Assembly: GCA_910584945.1 (NCBI GenBank)
Contig: CAJUDY010000019.1
Span: 1-64,000, forward strand
Source: an uncultured Lachnospiraceae bacterium
GTDB taxonomy: Bacteria; Bacillota; Clostridia; Lachnospirales; Lachnospiraceae
Direction: 5' to 3'
DNA length: 64,000 nt
In this document: positions 15,774 through 24,156 of the stretch, in pieces
Layout of the letters: each line of letters begins with the position of its first letter
Position numbering within the stretch: position 1 is the first letter of the stretch
Made by a program: the position numbers and the translations under genes
Notes under the pieces: model-generated
Database searches by the model: none
What the model was told of the DNA's origin: nothing
The model's input: only the letters and a program-made list of their open reading frames with translations

Positions 15774-16973
15774 TCAGGCGGAAAAAGACACTGCTGCCGG
15801 ATACATAATCAGGATCAGGATGGTCAGAAGCATCAGAAGCATGGGCAGCAAAAGTTTGCTCTCGCACTCCTCCCCCATGCGCTTTGCCAGAGCCTTGCGG
15901 TTCTCGAAAGCCTCCCGGGATTCTTCCAGCAAAAGCCCCGCCAGATTCTTCGTCCCTTTTCTGAGATTCTGACTCAGCAAAGTTCCGAGCTTTAAGTACG
16001 CCTGCATCCGGCACCTTGTCCCGAATCGTTCATAGGCAAGAGCTTCCGATACCCCGCTTTGCATCTCATAAAGCGTTCTTCGCATCTCTTCATAGGCCGG
16101 ATGAAACTTCTTCTCTGCCTCTGTCTTCTTCTCATACTGGTCCACCAGGCGCTCCCAGGCATTCCTGGTACTGACGCCTGCTCCCATGTACAGACTCAGA
16201 CGGCTGACAATGTCCGGATAATCCAGCTGCATGCTGCGCTCCCTTTTCTTCTGTTCCCGGTCGTCTTCCCGACGCTTTCCCAGGATCAGGGCGGCCACCG
16301 ACAGCAGGGTCAATCCCAGCATCCACACCCACCGGTCGTCCGGCCTCCGATACCATGCGACAGACTCTCCAAGGAACGACTGCGGCAGATCGATGCGCTT
16401 CACCGGCTCCTCCTGGGCCCTTAGAAGTTCTTCTTCCAGCATCTTTAGTCTCTGCTCCCGGGTCGGATTCCCGGGCGGGCAGATACGGACAGCCTTTTCC
16501 CAGGTAAGACTCCGGCCTTCCAACGACAAAACTGCCTGAACGTTTACCGTCACGGCTTCTCTCAGAGAAGTGTTCTTCACCGTGCCGTCCGGATCGATAT
16601 AATCCCAGGAGCTTAGATACCACTGAATCACGATGTCCGTATCCGGATACACAGAAGGCATGTCCACCCGGCTCTCTATTTGTTTGCAATCCTGATTTTC
16701 CCTTAAGAAAACAGCCTCCATTCCATCCCTGGCTTCCGCCAAAAGCCCATACAGCGCTCCCTCTTCGTAGGGAACCTCCCGCAGCAGGAACGAAAAGGGA
16801 AAAGATGTCTCCTGAAACTTCACCAGAAGCTGCTCCCTTTGGTCCCCTTCTCCGCTTCCCGGTCTTGTAAGGCACGTCAGCACTTCCCTGTTTCCTGCGC
16901 CATACAAAAAGAAGGCCAGGCTTAGAAGGCCTCCGACCAGCGCCGTCATCCACAGCTTTGTCCTATATTTCAA
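15774..16973 (-). CDS. TadC-like pilus inner-membrane platform protein
   Basis: About 399 residues: an N-terminal membrane helix (TALVGGLLSLAFFLYG), a ~180-residue extracytoplasmic insert, a second helix (WMLGLTLLSVAALILG), then a type II secretion F-type domain (LDYPDIVSRLSLYMGAGVSTRNAWERLV, AYLKLGTLLSQNLRKGTKNL, RMGEECESKLLLPMLLMLLTILILIMYPA). The probable start is TTG 16973, five bases after AAAGGATGG and overlapping the tadB stop by 11 bases; an ATG at 17039 lies deep in tadB. With TadB it forms the membrane platform on which the CpaF ATPase works. The large N-terminal insert is longer than in proteobacterial TadC. Confidence 0.8.
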   Translation of the reverse strand: MKYRTKLWMTALVGGLLSLAFFLYGAGNREVLTCLTRPGSGEGDQREQLLVKFQETSFPFSFLLREVPYEEGALYGLLAEARDGMEAVFLRENQDCKQIESRVDMPSVYPDTDIVIQWYLSSWDYIDPDGTVKNTSLREAVTVNVQAVLSLEGRSLTWEKAVRICPPGNPTREQRLKMLEEELLRAQEEPVKRIDLPQSFLGESVAWYRRPDDRWVWMLGLTLLSVAALILGKRREDDREQKKRERSMQLDYPDIVSRLSLYMGAGVSTRNAWERLVDQYEKKTEAEKKFHPAYEEMRRTLYEMQSGVSEALAYERFGTRCRMQAYLKLGTLLSQNLRKGTKNLAGLLLEESREAFENRKALAKRMGEECESKLLLPMLLMLLTILILIMYPAAVSFSA

Positions 16974-17709
16974 ATTGCACCATCCTTTTCCCCAGCAGAT
17001 ACGCTCCAAAATAAAGCAGAAGGCACACGCTGGCCACAAGAACTCCGCCCGGAGTGTGGTAAAGCCCTTCTAAAAACGCTCCGGAACCGATCCGCACATA
17101 CAAAAGTACCGCCGCGGGCATCACGGTCATGATCTTCTGCTCATAGATCTTGGAGGCAAGAAGGGTACGGATCTCTCTTCTGGTATCCATAATCTCCGCC
17201 ATCTGGGAAGCGGTGCTTCGAATAATGGCATTCAGGCTTCCTCCGCTTTTTCTGGCGGTGCAGAAGACCTCCACAAAGCTTTTGACCTCCTCTGAAGACT
17301 GCCGGTCCGCGAATTCTTGAAGGAGTACTTCTGGGCTCTGCTGGTTCTCCATCTTTGCCAGCATGCTCCGAAGCTCCCCCCGCATCCGGTCCTCCCTGGG
17401 AAACATCATGGACAGTTCCTCACAGGACTGCGCCATGGCATTCTCCACCGAATATCCGGCGGACAGCGAGGAAGAAAGTAAAAGAATCCACTCCCGAAAG
17501 CTCTTCTGAAATTGTTCTTCCTCTCTCTGCCTTCTGGACGCCCTGCATTCCCGACGCCACGGCACAAGTATTGGAAGTAAAAATGGGATCGCATAAAAAG
17601 AATCATAGAACAGCCATGAAAAGGCTAAAATCAGAAACAGTCCTTTAAGAACATCCAGGCAGAATTCCTTCCTGATCCGCCCAAACTCCGGCACGTTGAA
17701 ACTTTTCAA
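16963..17709 (-). CDS. TadB-like pilus inner-membrane platform protein
   Basis: A 248-residue type II secretion F-family protein. It has two N-terminal helices (~19-52), a cytoplasmic T2SF domain (FREWILLLSSSLSAGYSVENAMAQ, SFVEVFCTARKSGGSLNAII, IRTLLASKIYEQKIMTVMPA) and two C-terminal helices. The start is a TTG at 17709 inside the end of the CpaF gene (65-base overlap), with GGAGA about a dozen bases upstream; no better start is available. It pairs with TadC. Confidence 0.82.
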   Translation of the reverse strand: MKSFNVPEFGRIRKEFCLDVLKGLFLILAFSWLFYDSFYAIPFLLPILVPWRRECRASRRQREEEQFQKSFREWILLLSSSLSAGYSVENAMAQSCEELSMMFPREDRMRGELRSMLAKMENQQSPEVLLQEFADRQSSEEVKSFVEVFCTARKSGGSLNAIIRSTASQMAEIMDTRREIRTLLASKIYEQKIMTVMPAAVLLYVRIGSGAFLEGLYHTPGGVLVASVCLLLYFGAYLLGKRMVQFEI

Positions 17710-18904
17710 TCTTTATCATATCTCCTGCTTTCTCCTGTATCCCGCAGATTCTGCCGGACACCTCCCCGGTTTCCCGGAAGAGAAACAGCGGATGAAGCTC
17801 CACCTGATCCCCTTCCATACCGGTCACTTCTGTGATTTCCAGAAGCCTGCGGCTTTTATCCCGCAGCCTTCCAAGATAAACGATCAGGTCGATGCCGGAG
17901 GCGATCTGCCTCCGGATGGCCTGAAGGGGCAGTTCCATGCCCATAAGTACCATGGTTTCCAGTCGGCTGACGGTATCGCGAGTGCTGTTGGCGTGGCAGG
18001 TGCTGAAGCTTCCGTCATGGCCGGTATTTAAGCTGGTCAGAAGCTCAAAGGCTTCCGCACCCCGCACTTCTCCCACGATAATCCGGGACGGACGCATGCG
18101 CAGAGAGGCCCGGATCAAATCCCGGATCGTGATCTCCTTACAGTCCTCCATTCCGGAAGCGCGGGTCTCCAGCCTTACCAGATTCTCCACATTCTGAATC
18201 TGGAGCTCGGCGGTGTCCTCAATGACCACCACCCGCTCGTCCCCCGGAATATACTCGGACAGCGCATTTAAGAAGGTCGTCTTGCCGGAGCCGGTTCCTC
18301 CTGCTACCAGGATCGAATAACCGGACCGGACCGCGTCCTTTAGAAAATCCGCCTCCTCCCGGGACAGGCTGTCAAGCTCCAGAAGCCGGTCCATGGTGAC
18401 GGGCTTTTCAGGAAATCGTCGTATTGTGATGATTGGCCCGTTCACCGCCACCGGCGGCAGGACGACATGTACCCGGTCTCCGTTTGGAAGCCTCGCATCC
18501 ACAATCGGCTGGGATTCGTTGACCACCCGGTTGCAGGCGCTGATCATCTGCTGGATCACATCCAGAATCCGCTCCCTGGAAGAAAAATTTTTTTCAAAGC
18601 GAATCATCCTTCCATCCCGTTCCAGAAAAATCCCGTCCATGCCGTTGACCATGATCTCCGTGACGCTTTGTTCCTCCAAAAGTTCCTGAAGAACGTCCAT
18701 CTTGCGGAGCGCATGAAACAGTTCCTTTTTCAGCCGGCACTTTTCATTCAGGGAAAGATATGTTTCCTTTCCCCGGGAGAGAACGACTTCATCGATCAGC
18801 TCCTGCATCTCTTCGTCAGACACTTCCCGGCTTAAATCCACCTGCTCCAGAATCCGTTTTTTCAGATCCTGGAACACTTCCGTCTCCTGGGACGCCGTTT
18901 CCAT
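17645..18904 (-). CDS. cpaF: CpaF/TadA-type pilus assembly ATPase
   Basis: A 419-residue secretion ATPase (GspE/VirB11 superfamily). The N-terminal helical domain includes MVNGMDGIFLERDGRMIRF. The core shows DARLPNGDRVHVVLPPVAVNGP, Walker A VAGGTGSGKTTFLNAL, Asp box VIEDTAELQIQ, Walker B RIIVGEVRGAEAF and the His box SLNTGHDGSFSTCHAN. It powers Flp pilus assembly and probably retraction. ATG 18904 is preceded by TAGGAGG; the frame extends 57 codons further upstream only through tadZ. The C-terminal tail past ~400 is overlap with tadB. Confidence 0.93.
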   Translation of the reverse strand: METASQETEVFQDLKKRILEQVDLSREVSDEEMQELIDEVVLSRGKETYLSLNEKCRLKKELFHALRKMDVLQELLEEQSVTEIMVNGMDGIFLERDGRMIRFEKNFSSRERILDVIQQMISACNRVVNESQPIVDARLPNGDRVHVVLPPVAVNGPIITIRRFPEKPVTMDRLLELDSLSREEADFLKDAVRSGYSILVAGGTGSGKTTFLNALSEYIPGDERVVVIEDTAELQIQNVENLVRLETRASGMEDCKEITIRDLIRASLRMRPSRIIVGEVRGAEAFELLTSLNTGHDGSFSTCHANSTRDTVSRLETMVLMGMELPLQAIRRQIASGIDLIVYLGRLRDKSRRLLEITEVTGMEGDQVELHPLFLFRETGEVSGRICGIQEKAGDMIKIEKFQRAGVWADQEGILPGCS

Positions 18905-18912
18905 GATACCTC

Positions 18913-19911
18913 CTATTCCTGCAGAAGGCCCCGGATATAAGCTCCGAGCTCCTGCTGGGGCAGCATGAGAAGGTCCTCCTCCCGGCAGAGTTCTTCCCGG
19001 CTTCCGGGAAGCTCCAGCCTCTGGACCTTTTCCAATACATCCACTGCATCTGATACCTGGATATACCGCTCCCACTGGCTGAATTTCCCCTGAGAGATCA
19101 GGTCCTGCCCGGCGGGGACATAGAGGCCGCTTAACTCTCTTAAAAGATCCACGCTGTGGCCTGCCCGGGTACCCAGATCCAGAATGATTACATCATACAT
19201 ACTCTGGGTACGGATCAGGTGCAGCAGGCGCTGCCACTCTTCCACCGTAATCTGTACAAAGTCCGTATAAGATTCACAAGAAGGGATATAGTCCAGCCGG
19301 TCCAGCTTCTGGACCATACTGTTCAGACGATACAGAAACGACACTTTTTTCTGTCTAAGATAGTAAATCAAGTCCGATAAGTTCCAATGATTTCCCCCCA
19401 TAATCTCGGAAAATCCGGAACACTCTTCCAGATTCAGATATAAAACATTCCGTTCTTCTGCGAGGATTTGCCCTAATGTAATTGCAAACTTATTCTTTCT
19501 GATTCCGCCTGACGGGGCGTATATCCCGATGACTTTATTGTCCTTTAAGACTCCGGTATAATACTCCTCTTCTCTTTCCTGATCCGAGTAGTAATACATG
19601 ATCTCCCGGAGAATGTTCTCCACAGACTGGTACTTATAGACGGCAGGATATCTGTGAAGCTCTTTTGGAAGACTGCCCTCGGACAGAAAGATCACACATT
19701 CATTCCGGATGGAATCCCTCAGATTCTCATACCAGGCCGCTGATAACAGCAGTATTTCAATCTCTTCCTCGGACAGCGCTTTCAAAAGCTGCTCCTTTTG
19801 GGTACACATTCTTACCTGAAACAGATAACCCTTCTTCAGATTGACGTATTCTCTGAATGCGTCCCCATAGGAGACGTCCGAATCCGCAATCCACAATCTT
19901 GTGTTTTTCAA
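18913..19911 (-). CDS. CpaE/TadZ-like pilus localisation protein
   Basis: About 332 residues: a receiver-like N-terminal domain (LWIADSDVSYGDAFREYV, EIEILLLSAAWY), then a MinD/ParA-like ATPase domain (VIGIYAPSGGIRKNKFAITLGQIL, NVLYLNLEECSGF, YDVIILDLGTRAG). The Walker A is degenerate (no GKT; APSGGIRKNKF), as in many TadZ proteins that localise the pilus but hydrolyse ATP poorly. TTG 19911 lies five bases after an AGGAGG, a much better start than the ATG 12 codons upstream. First gene of the Tad operon, nine bases ahead of cpaF. Confidence 0.8.
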   Translation of the reverse strand: MKNTRLWIADSDVSYGDAFREYVNLKKGYLFQVRMCTQKEQLLKALSEEEIEILLLSAAWYENLRDSIRNECVIFLSEGSLPKELHRYPAVYKYQSVENILREIMYYYSDQEREEEYYTGVLKDNKVIGIYAPSGGIRKNKFAITLGQILAEERNVLYLNLEECSGFSEIMGGNHWNLSDLIYYLRQKKVSFLYRLNSMVQKLDRLDYIPSCESYTDFVQITVEEWQRLLHLIRTQSMYDVIILDLGTRAGHSVDLLRELSGLYVPAGQDLISQGKFSQWERYIQVSDAVDVLEKVQRLELPGSREELCREEDLLMLPQQELGAYIRGLLQE

Positions 19912-20011
19912 AATAACCTCCTGCAACACAAGACCCGGTTTCTTCATGCTGCAATTTTTAATGGAATCTGACTCAGAAATGATTTGAGCCCATGGCGAAT
20001 GCCACCTTGTA

Positions 20012-20025
20012 GATAAACGTTTATC
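20012..20025. promoter_or_regulatory. Perfect palindrome at the Tad operon transcription start
   Basis: GATAAACGTTTATC is a perfect 14-bp inverted repeat beginning about 10 bases downstream of the -10 element of the Tad promoter. Its position at the start of transcription suggests a repressor operator. The regulator is unknown. Confidence 0.5.
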
Positions 20026-20034
20026 ACATTCTCG

Positions 20035-20063
20035 ATTATAAAGAATAATTTTTTTCTTGTAAA
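20035..20063 (-). promoter_or_regulatory. Tad operon promoter
   Basis: On the minus strand TTTACA (20058-20063), a 17-bp spacer and a perfect TATAAT (20035-20040), embedded in AT-rich sequence. Predicted start near 20028, about 115 bases ahead of the first pilus gene. Confidence 0.78.
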
Positions 20064-20100
20064 TGCTCTTTACAATTTGTTCACAATTTTTGGAAAAATC

Positions 20101-20376
20101 TCACAAAAACCGAAAAGCAGAGATCGCGTAAAGCAGAGAAACCCCGCTGAGTCCAAGGGTTCCGGATGTCAAAAGGCTGCACAGATTGATACCGACCAGC
20201 CAGGGAATTCCACGGGATTCCAATATAAGATTGATGCCGTAGATGGCGATTCCGCCCATAGCCGCCCGCAGACAAAAGTTTAAGAAAAATTCTGCCTTTC
20301 TCCTCACAGTCAACAGAAAAAGTACAAATAGACAGGCCCCTGCGATCATAAGTACCCCGGTCTGTTTTTCCAGCAT
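20101..20376 (-). CDS. bofA: BofA-family pro-sigma-K processing inhibitor
   Basis: A 91-residue membrane protein with two to three hydrophobic helices and the C-terminal BofA signature (FCLRAAMGGIAIYGINLIL, INLCSLLTSGTLGLSGVSLLYAI). In Bacillus BofA with SpoIVFA holds the SpoIVFB protease inactive until the forespore signal. This gene therefore points to an endospore former, although in many Clostridia the BofA partners are missing. It is divergent from a yaaL-like gene, with which it is clustered in Bacillus (recR-yaaL-bofA). Confidence 0.88.
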   Translation of the reverse strand: MLEKQTGVLMIAGACLFVLFLLTVRRKAEFFLNFCLRAAMGGIAIYGINLILESRGIPWLVGINLCSLLTSGTLGLSGVSLLYAISAFRFL

Positions 20377-20498
20377 CTTCCTTCCCCCTCTCTGCTTATA
20401 CTATATGACCGCCGCTGAAAAATATTCCCGTTTCCGTATAAATTTTCCAATTCGCGACTATACTGATAGTAACCTATTTCCCAAAAACAGGAAGGAAG

Positions 20499-20723
20499 AT
20501 GCAGATGAAACGCACAGACCAGAACAGAAGCGCCGATTCCCGCAGACAGCAGCTCTTGGAAGATATCGAAAAGACCAAATACGCCCTGGACTGCGCTTAC
20601 TCCAACTTTGAGAATGTGGTCGATCCGGATCTGATCGACTGCTCGATCTACGAGCTGAAAGCGGTACAGATGCGGTACCGGTTCCTGCTGAGGCAGGCGG
20701 AACTTTTGGACACGGTCACTTAA
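20499..20723 (+). CDS. yaaL: DUF2508 (YaaL-like) small protein
   Basis: A 74-residue soluble helical protein: a charged N-terminus, then LLEDIEKTKYALDCAYSNFENVVDPDLIDCSIYELKAVQMRYRFLL, the DUF2508 pattern (two antiparallel helices around DPDLIDCSIYEL). Function is unknown; in Bacillus the gene lies between recR and bofA. ATG 20499 has GGAAGGAAG upstream; a second ATG two codons on is equally possible. Divergent from bofA. Confidence 0.82.
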   Translation: MQMKRTDQNRSADSRRQQLLEDIEKTKYALDCAYSNFENVVDPDLIDCSIYELKAVQMRYRFLLRQAELLDTVT

Positions 20724-20779
20724 TACCCCTTCTTTATTGATTTTTGCGGCGCGGAGAACGGGAGGCGCCGTCTCCCACC

Positions 20780-21427
20780 TTATACTTTTTTCAGAAAACG
20801 GGCAAGATCTTTGTCGCTGCCCATGACCAACATATGGTCTTCTCCCTGAAAGCGATATTCCGCATCCGGCATCCTCATGGAACCGTCCTTTTCCCGTACG
20901 CCCAGAATGCTGACGTTATAATTCACGCGGACGTTCAGTTCCCGGATGCTTTTGTCCACCCAGCTCTTAGGCGGCAGCACTTCATAGATCCCGTAATCCC
21001 CCAGGTCCACAAAGTCGAAGACATGGTTGGCGCTGGACTTTTTCGCAACCTTTTCCGCCATATCCCGCTCCGGATAGACCACTTCATCCGCGCCGTTCCT
21101 TAAGAGAAACTTTGCCTGAACGTCCGTGCTGGCTCTGCTGACCACACGCTTCGCTCCCAGTTCCTTTAAAAGGCTCGTGATCTCCAGACTGCTCTGAAAG
21201 TTCGTGCCGATGCAGACAAAGCAGGAGTCAAAATTCCGCACTCCCAGCTCCCTTAAGACCTCCGGCTTCGTACAGTCTCCGATCTGTGCGCTGGTCACCA
21301 GCGGGAGACAGGGCTCTAAGCGCTCTTCTACTGCATCCACCGCCAGAATCTCATTGCCAAGCTCCGCAAGCTGCCGGCACAGGTAATGGCCAAACCGGCC
21401 AAGTCCAATAATTAAAAATGATTTCAT
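20780..21427 (-). CDS. ktrA: KtrA/TrkA potassium-uptake regulatory protein
   Basis: A 215-residue RCK protein. The N-terminal Rossmann domain begins FLIIGLGRFGHYLCRQLAELG (GxGxxG), with IGDCTKPEVLRELGVRNFDSCFVCIG, and the C-terminal TrkA_C domain runs from about residue 135 (KSWVDKSIRELNVRVNYNVSILGVRE, FQGEDHMLVMGSDKDLARF). It forms a nucleotide-binding ring that gates the KtrB channel; ATP/ADP and c-di-AMP are known ligands in Firmicutes. It follows ktrB on the same strand after a 122-bp gap containing nested inverted repeats. Confidence 0.92.
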   Translation of the reverse strand: MKSFLIIGLGRFGHYLCRQLAELGNEILAVDAVEERLEPCLPLVTSAQIGDCTKPEVLRELGVRNFDSCFVCIGTNFQSSLEITSLLKELGAKRVVSRASTDVQAKFLLRNGADEVVYPERDMAEKVAKKSSANHVFDFVDLGDYGIYEVLPPKSWVDKSIRELNVRVNYNVSILGVREKDGSMRMPDAEYRFQGEDHMLVMGSDKDLARFLKKV

Positions 21428-21450
21428 CGCTTTTCTCCTATTTAAGTTCC

Positions 21451-21538
21451 GCTTCTGCCCTTCATCCGCACGGGGTGGAGATCAATTACTGATCGCTTCG
21501 CGCTCACTCATTGATCTGTGCTCCTTCCGGGCAGAAGC
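21451..21538. repeat. Nested inverted repeat between ktrB and ktrA
   Basis: GCTTCTGCCC (21451-21460) and GGGCAGAAGC (21529-21538) are perfect outer arms; GATCAAT (21480-21486) and ATTGATC (21510-21516) are inner arms. The 88-bp element could fold into a long hairpin in the ktrB-ktrA transcript and looks like a small non-autonomous intergenic repeat. Confidence 0.5.
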
Positions 21539-21549
21539 TGTTTTTTCTT

Positions 21550-22893
21550 CTAACCGATGTTGATCCGCTCCACAGGCTGCCGTAAGCCGGACTTTTGCTT
21601 CTTGTCTGTAAACGCCAGGGCAAAGGACAGACTTCCGATCCGTCCGCCGTACATCAGAAGAATCAAAAGTATCCTGGACACGGTCCCGGTCTGCCTGGTG
21701 ATGCCCGTGCTCATTCCCACCGTATTCATCGCCGAAAAGGTCTCCAGAAGAACATCGGTCAGGGGCAGGCCGTCTACGGCGCAGATGACAAGAGAAGCCG
21801 TCACCGCCATGGACAAGGACAGGGTAAAGACCACCGCCGCCTTTTCGATCATCCCGGCCTCCAGCCTGCGCCCGTAGATGTTCACCCCGTCTCTTCTCTG
21901 GATCATGGAGACAATATAGCACAGAAGCACCATAACCGTCGTGGTCTTTACGCCTCCTGCCGTGGAGCCCGGATTCCCGCCGATCAGCATCAGCACCATG
22001 GTCAGAAGCTTCCCGGCGTCGGTCATCCCGGCCACATCCGTCGTATTAAAGCCTGCGGTCCTCGGCGTCACCGCCGCAAAAAGAGCGCCCAGAAACTGTC
22101 CGGACCCGTCAAGCCCCGACAGCACGTTGTTCCGCTCCAGAAGCCAGAAAAAGGCCGTAGGGACCGTCACCAGTACGACCAGAGCCGTCAGCACCATCTT
22201 GGTGTGAAGGGTGTATCTTTTCCACTGAAAACGATGCTTTTGCAAGTCTCTCCATACGACAAAGCCAAGGCCTCCAGTGAGAATCAGAACTGTCACGGTC
22301 AGATTCACCAGCCAGTCCCCCTCATAGCGGACCAGAGAACCATAGGCTTCATATCTGCCCATCAGGTCGAAGCCCGCATTGCAAAAAGCCGATATAGAGT
22401 GAAAAATTCCATAGTAAATCCCCTCCAAAAGACCGAATTCCGGCACAAAACGCAGAGAAAGGAGCACCGCCCCCGTCCCTTCGATTAAAAGCGTTCCTTT
22501 GACGATCAGCTTTGCCAGACGCACAATCCCTCCAAGTTCCAGGGTATTCACACTGTCTCTTAACAGTCCGCGATCCGCCAGACCGATCCGCCTGCCCATG
22601 GCAACAAGAATCGTCACGCCAATCGTCACAAAGCCAAGGCCACCGATCTGAATCATCAGAAGGATGACAAGCTGCCCGAACAGACTCCAGTTCTGATAAG
22701 TGTCCACCACCACAAGCCCGGTCACACAGGTGGCGCTGGCCGCAGTAAACAGGCAAGACAGAAAATCCGTCCCTCCGGCACCTCTGGTGGATACCGGAAG
22801 CATCAGAAGCCCCGTCCCGCACAGAATGATGATAAGAAAGCCCACCGCGATCCACTGGGTGCGCGTCAGGCGGTTTCGCATTTTTGCAAACAT
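21550..22893 (-). CDS. ktrB: KtrB/TrkH potassium channel subunit
   Basis: A 447-residue membrane protein of the K+ transporter superfamily with four pore repeats. Selectivity-filter-type segments are TAASATCVTGL, SAFCNAGFDLMG, VTPRTAGFNTTD and SAMNTVGMSTG. The gating-loop sequence GGNPGSTAGGVKTTT in the third repeat is characteristic. Start ATG 22893 is preceded by GGGAGG. Upstream of ktrA in one operon; together they form a Na+-dependent K+ uptake system. A near-consensus promoter lies at 22938-22966. Confidence 0.94.
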   Translation of the reverse strand: MFAKMRNRLTRTQWIAVGFLIIILCGTGLLMLPVSTRGAGGTDFLSCLFTAASATCVTGLVVVDTYQNWSLFGQLVILLMIQIGGLGFVTIGVTILVAMGRRIGLADRGLLRDSVNTLELGGIVRLAKLIVKGTLLIEGTGAVLLSLRFVPEFGLLEGIYYGIFHSISAFCNAGFDLMGRYEAYGSLVRYEGDWLVNLTVTVLILTGGLGFVVWRDLQKHRFQWKRYTLHTKMVLTALVVLVTVPTAFFWLLERNNVLSGLDGSGQFLGALFAAVTPRTAGFNTTDVAGMTDAGKLLTMVLMLIGGNPGSTAGGVKTTTVMVLLCYIVSMIQRRDGVNIYGRRLEAGMIEKAAVVFTLSLSMAVTASLVICAVDGLPLTDVLLETFSAMNTVGMSTGITRQTGTVSRILLILLMYGGRIGSLSFALAFTDKKQKSGLRQPVERINIG

Positions 22894-22937
22894 ATAAGAT
22901 CCTCCCGCCGGATTTTGTATAAACTTCCGGCTTTTTT

Positions 22938-22966
22938 ATTATAATACCCTCTTCTCCTTTTGTCTA
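22938..22966 (-). promoter_or_regulatory. ktrBA promoter
   Basis: TAGACA (22961-22966), 17-bp spacer, TATAAT (22938-22943) on the minus strand, about 45 bases ahead of ktrB. The 5' leader contains a GCCGGA/TCCGGC hairpin (22911-22932) directly before the ribosome site; on the plus strand the same stem is followed by TTTTTT. Confidence 0.72.
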
Positions 22967-23074
22967 TCTGCGAAAATACGGTACGGTTCCAAAACTTTCT
23001 GAATTTCCTCCTACCTATTTTGGGAAAATAGTGTTATGATAGATACAGCAGTCTAGAAAGTAAAAAGGAAATAT

Positions 23075-24067
23075 ATGGATATCAACAAATTAAGTGAAGA
23101 ACGAACCCTGATGGTACAGCAGGCGGAAAAGGAAAAAGAAAGCCTTGCCGACATCCAGAAGGAGATCAAGAAAAGAAAAGATTATATTCACTCTCTTCAT
23201 CTGCTGGAAGAGAGCAAATATGACAACAATCAGGCGAGAACCCAGTACAGCGGTCTTCTGCGGATATTAAAAAAATACAAGATTGATCTGGAACAGACCT
23301 CCGAGGATTTTCAGCAGATGACCCAGGCTATCCAGGACGCCAGCCGGGGACTGGAATTCGGGCAGAAAGGAGAAGACCGGGCCGCGGAGGCCATAGAGCT
23401 TCTGGGAGACAAGGTGATCTCCCTTAAGAACCTCCGTCTCAAATACAATAATCTGGACATCGAACACGACCTGGTCATCATCGCTCCCACCGGCATCTTC
23501 TCGGTGGAAGTAAAAAACAAGCGGAATAACGGCACCATCTCAGAAAAAGGCATCTTAAGAAGCGGCTCCCACTCCGAAAATCTCATCGAACAGATCCGCC
23601 GCCACACGAATTCCTTAAGCCGCTATCTGGAAGACATCTACAAGAAACAGCCGCAGATAAAAAAGAAGTTGAAGGTCTACCCCATCATCCTCTGGGCCAA
23701 CGACCGTTCCAATGTAAAAGACCAGTTTCGGGAGGTCCCGGTCTGTTACATCAACCGGCTGGAATATGAGATTTTCAAAAAAGACCGCTATACCGCCCGT
23801 CTCTCCAGAAATGAGATGGAGGACATCAGCGCAAAGCTGAAGAAAAGGAAACATCAGAACCGTCTGTATCCACTCTGCGTGGACAAGACCTACCTGGAAG
23901 AGCTGACCGAATACAGTTTACAGGATTTAAAAAAGCAGATGGAAGACACGACCCGTCGGCTTCGCATCGACGAATACGACATCCGCACCTTGGACAAGAA
24001 GATCCAGCAAAAAGGAAAGAGCATCCTTTCTAAGATCGGAGAACTGTTCTTAAAAGATACGATCTGA
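23075..24067 (+). CDS. NERD-domain protein with flanking coiled coils
   Basis: A 330-residue soluble protein. Residues 1-100 are a charged coiled coil (EKEKESLADIQKEIKKRKD), and residues ~105-230 hold a nuclease-related (NERD) domain. That domain shows the restriction-endonuclease-like core: GQKGEDRAAEAIELL, LDIEHDLVIIAPTGIFSVEVKN (D...ExK) and the following strand. Another coiled coil lies at the C-terminus (DLKKQMEDTTRRLRIDEYDIRTLDKKI). NERD proteins are presumed nucleases or DNA-processing factors. It stands alone between the K+ genes and the catabolic island; substrate and role are unknown. Confidence 0.8.
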   Translation: MDINKLSEERTLMVQQAEKEKESLADIQKEIKKRKDYIHSLHLLEESKYDNNQARTQYSGLLRILKKYKIDLEQTSEDFQQMTQAIQDASRGLEFGQKGEDRAAEAIELLGDKVISLKNLRLKYNNLDIEHDLVIIAPTGIFSVEVKNKRNNGTISEKGILRSGSHSENLIEQIRRHTNSLSRYLEDIYKKQPQIKKKLKVYPIILWANDRSNVKDQFREVPVCYINRLEYEIFKKDRYTARLSRNEMEDISAKLKKRKHQNRLYPLCVDKTYLEELTEYSLQDLKKQMEDTTRRLRIDEYDIRTLDKKIQQKGKSILSKIGELFLKDTI

Positions 24068-24111
24068 ATGAAAAAACATAACGGGAAGCAGATTAAAACA
24101 TTTGCTGCTAA

Positions 24112-24151
24112 AAAGGAGCTGCACGCCATACTTTGGCGTGACAGCTCCTTT
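24112..24151. terminator. Bidirectional terminator
   Basis: AAAGGAGCTG-CACGCCA pairs with TGGCGTG-A-CAGCTCCTTT, a 17-bp stem with one bulge, between the convergent NERD and SDR genes. A runs on the left and T-rich sequence on the right give both strands a U tract. Confidence 0.9.
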
Positions 24152-24156
24152 CTTTT

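Noticed and set aside
20744..20779. CGGCGC/GCGCCG hairpin between yaaL and ktrA as a terminator
   Set aside because: The stem is short, lacks a following T run on either strand, and its loop is purine-rich.
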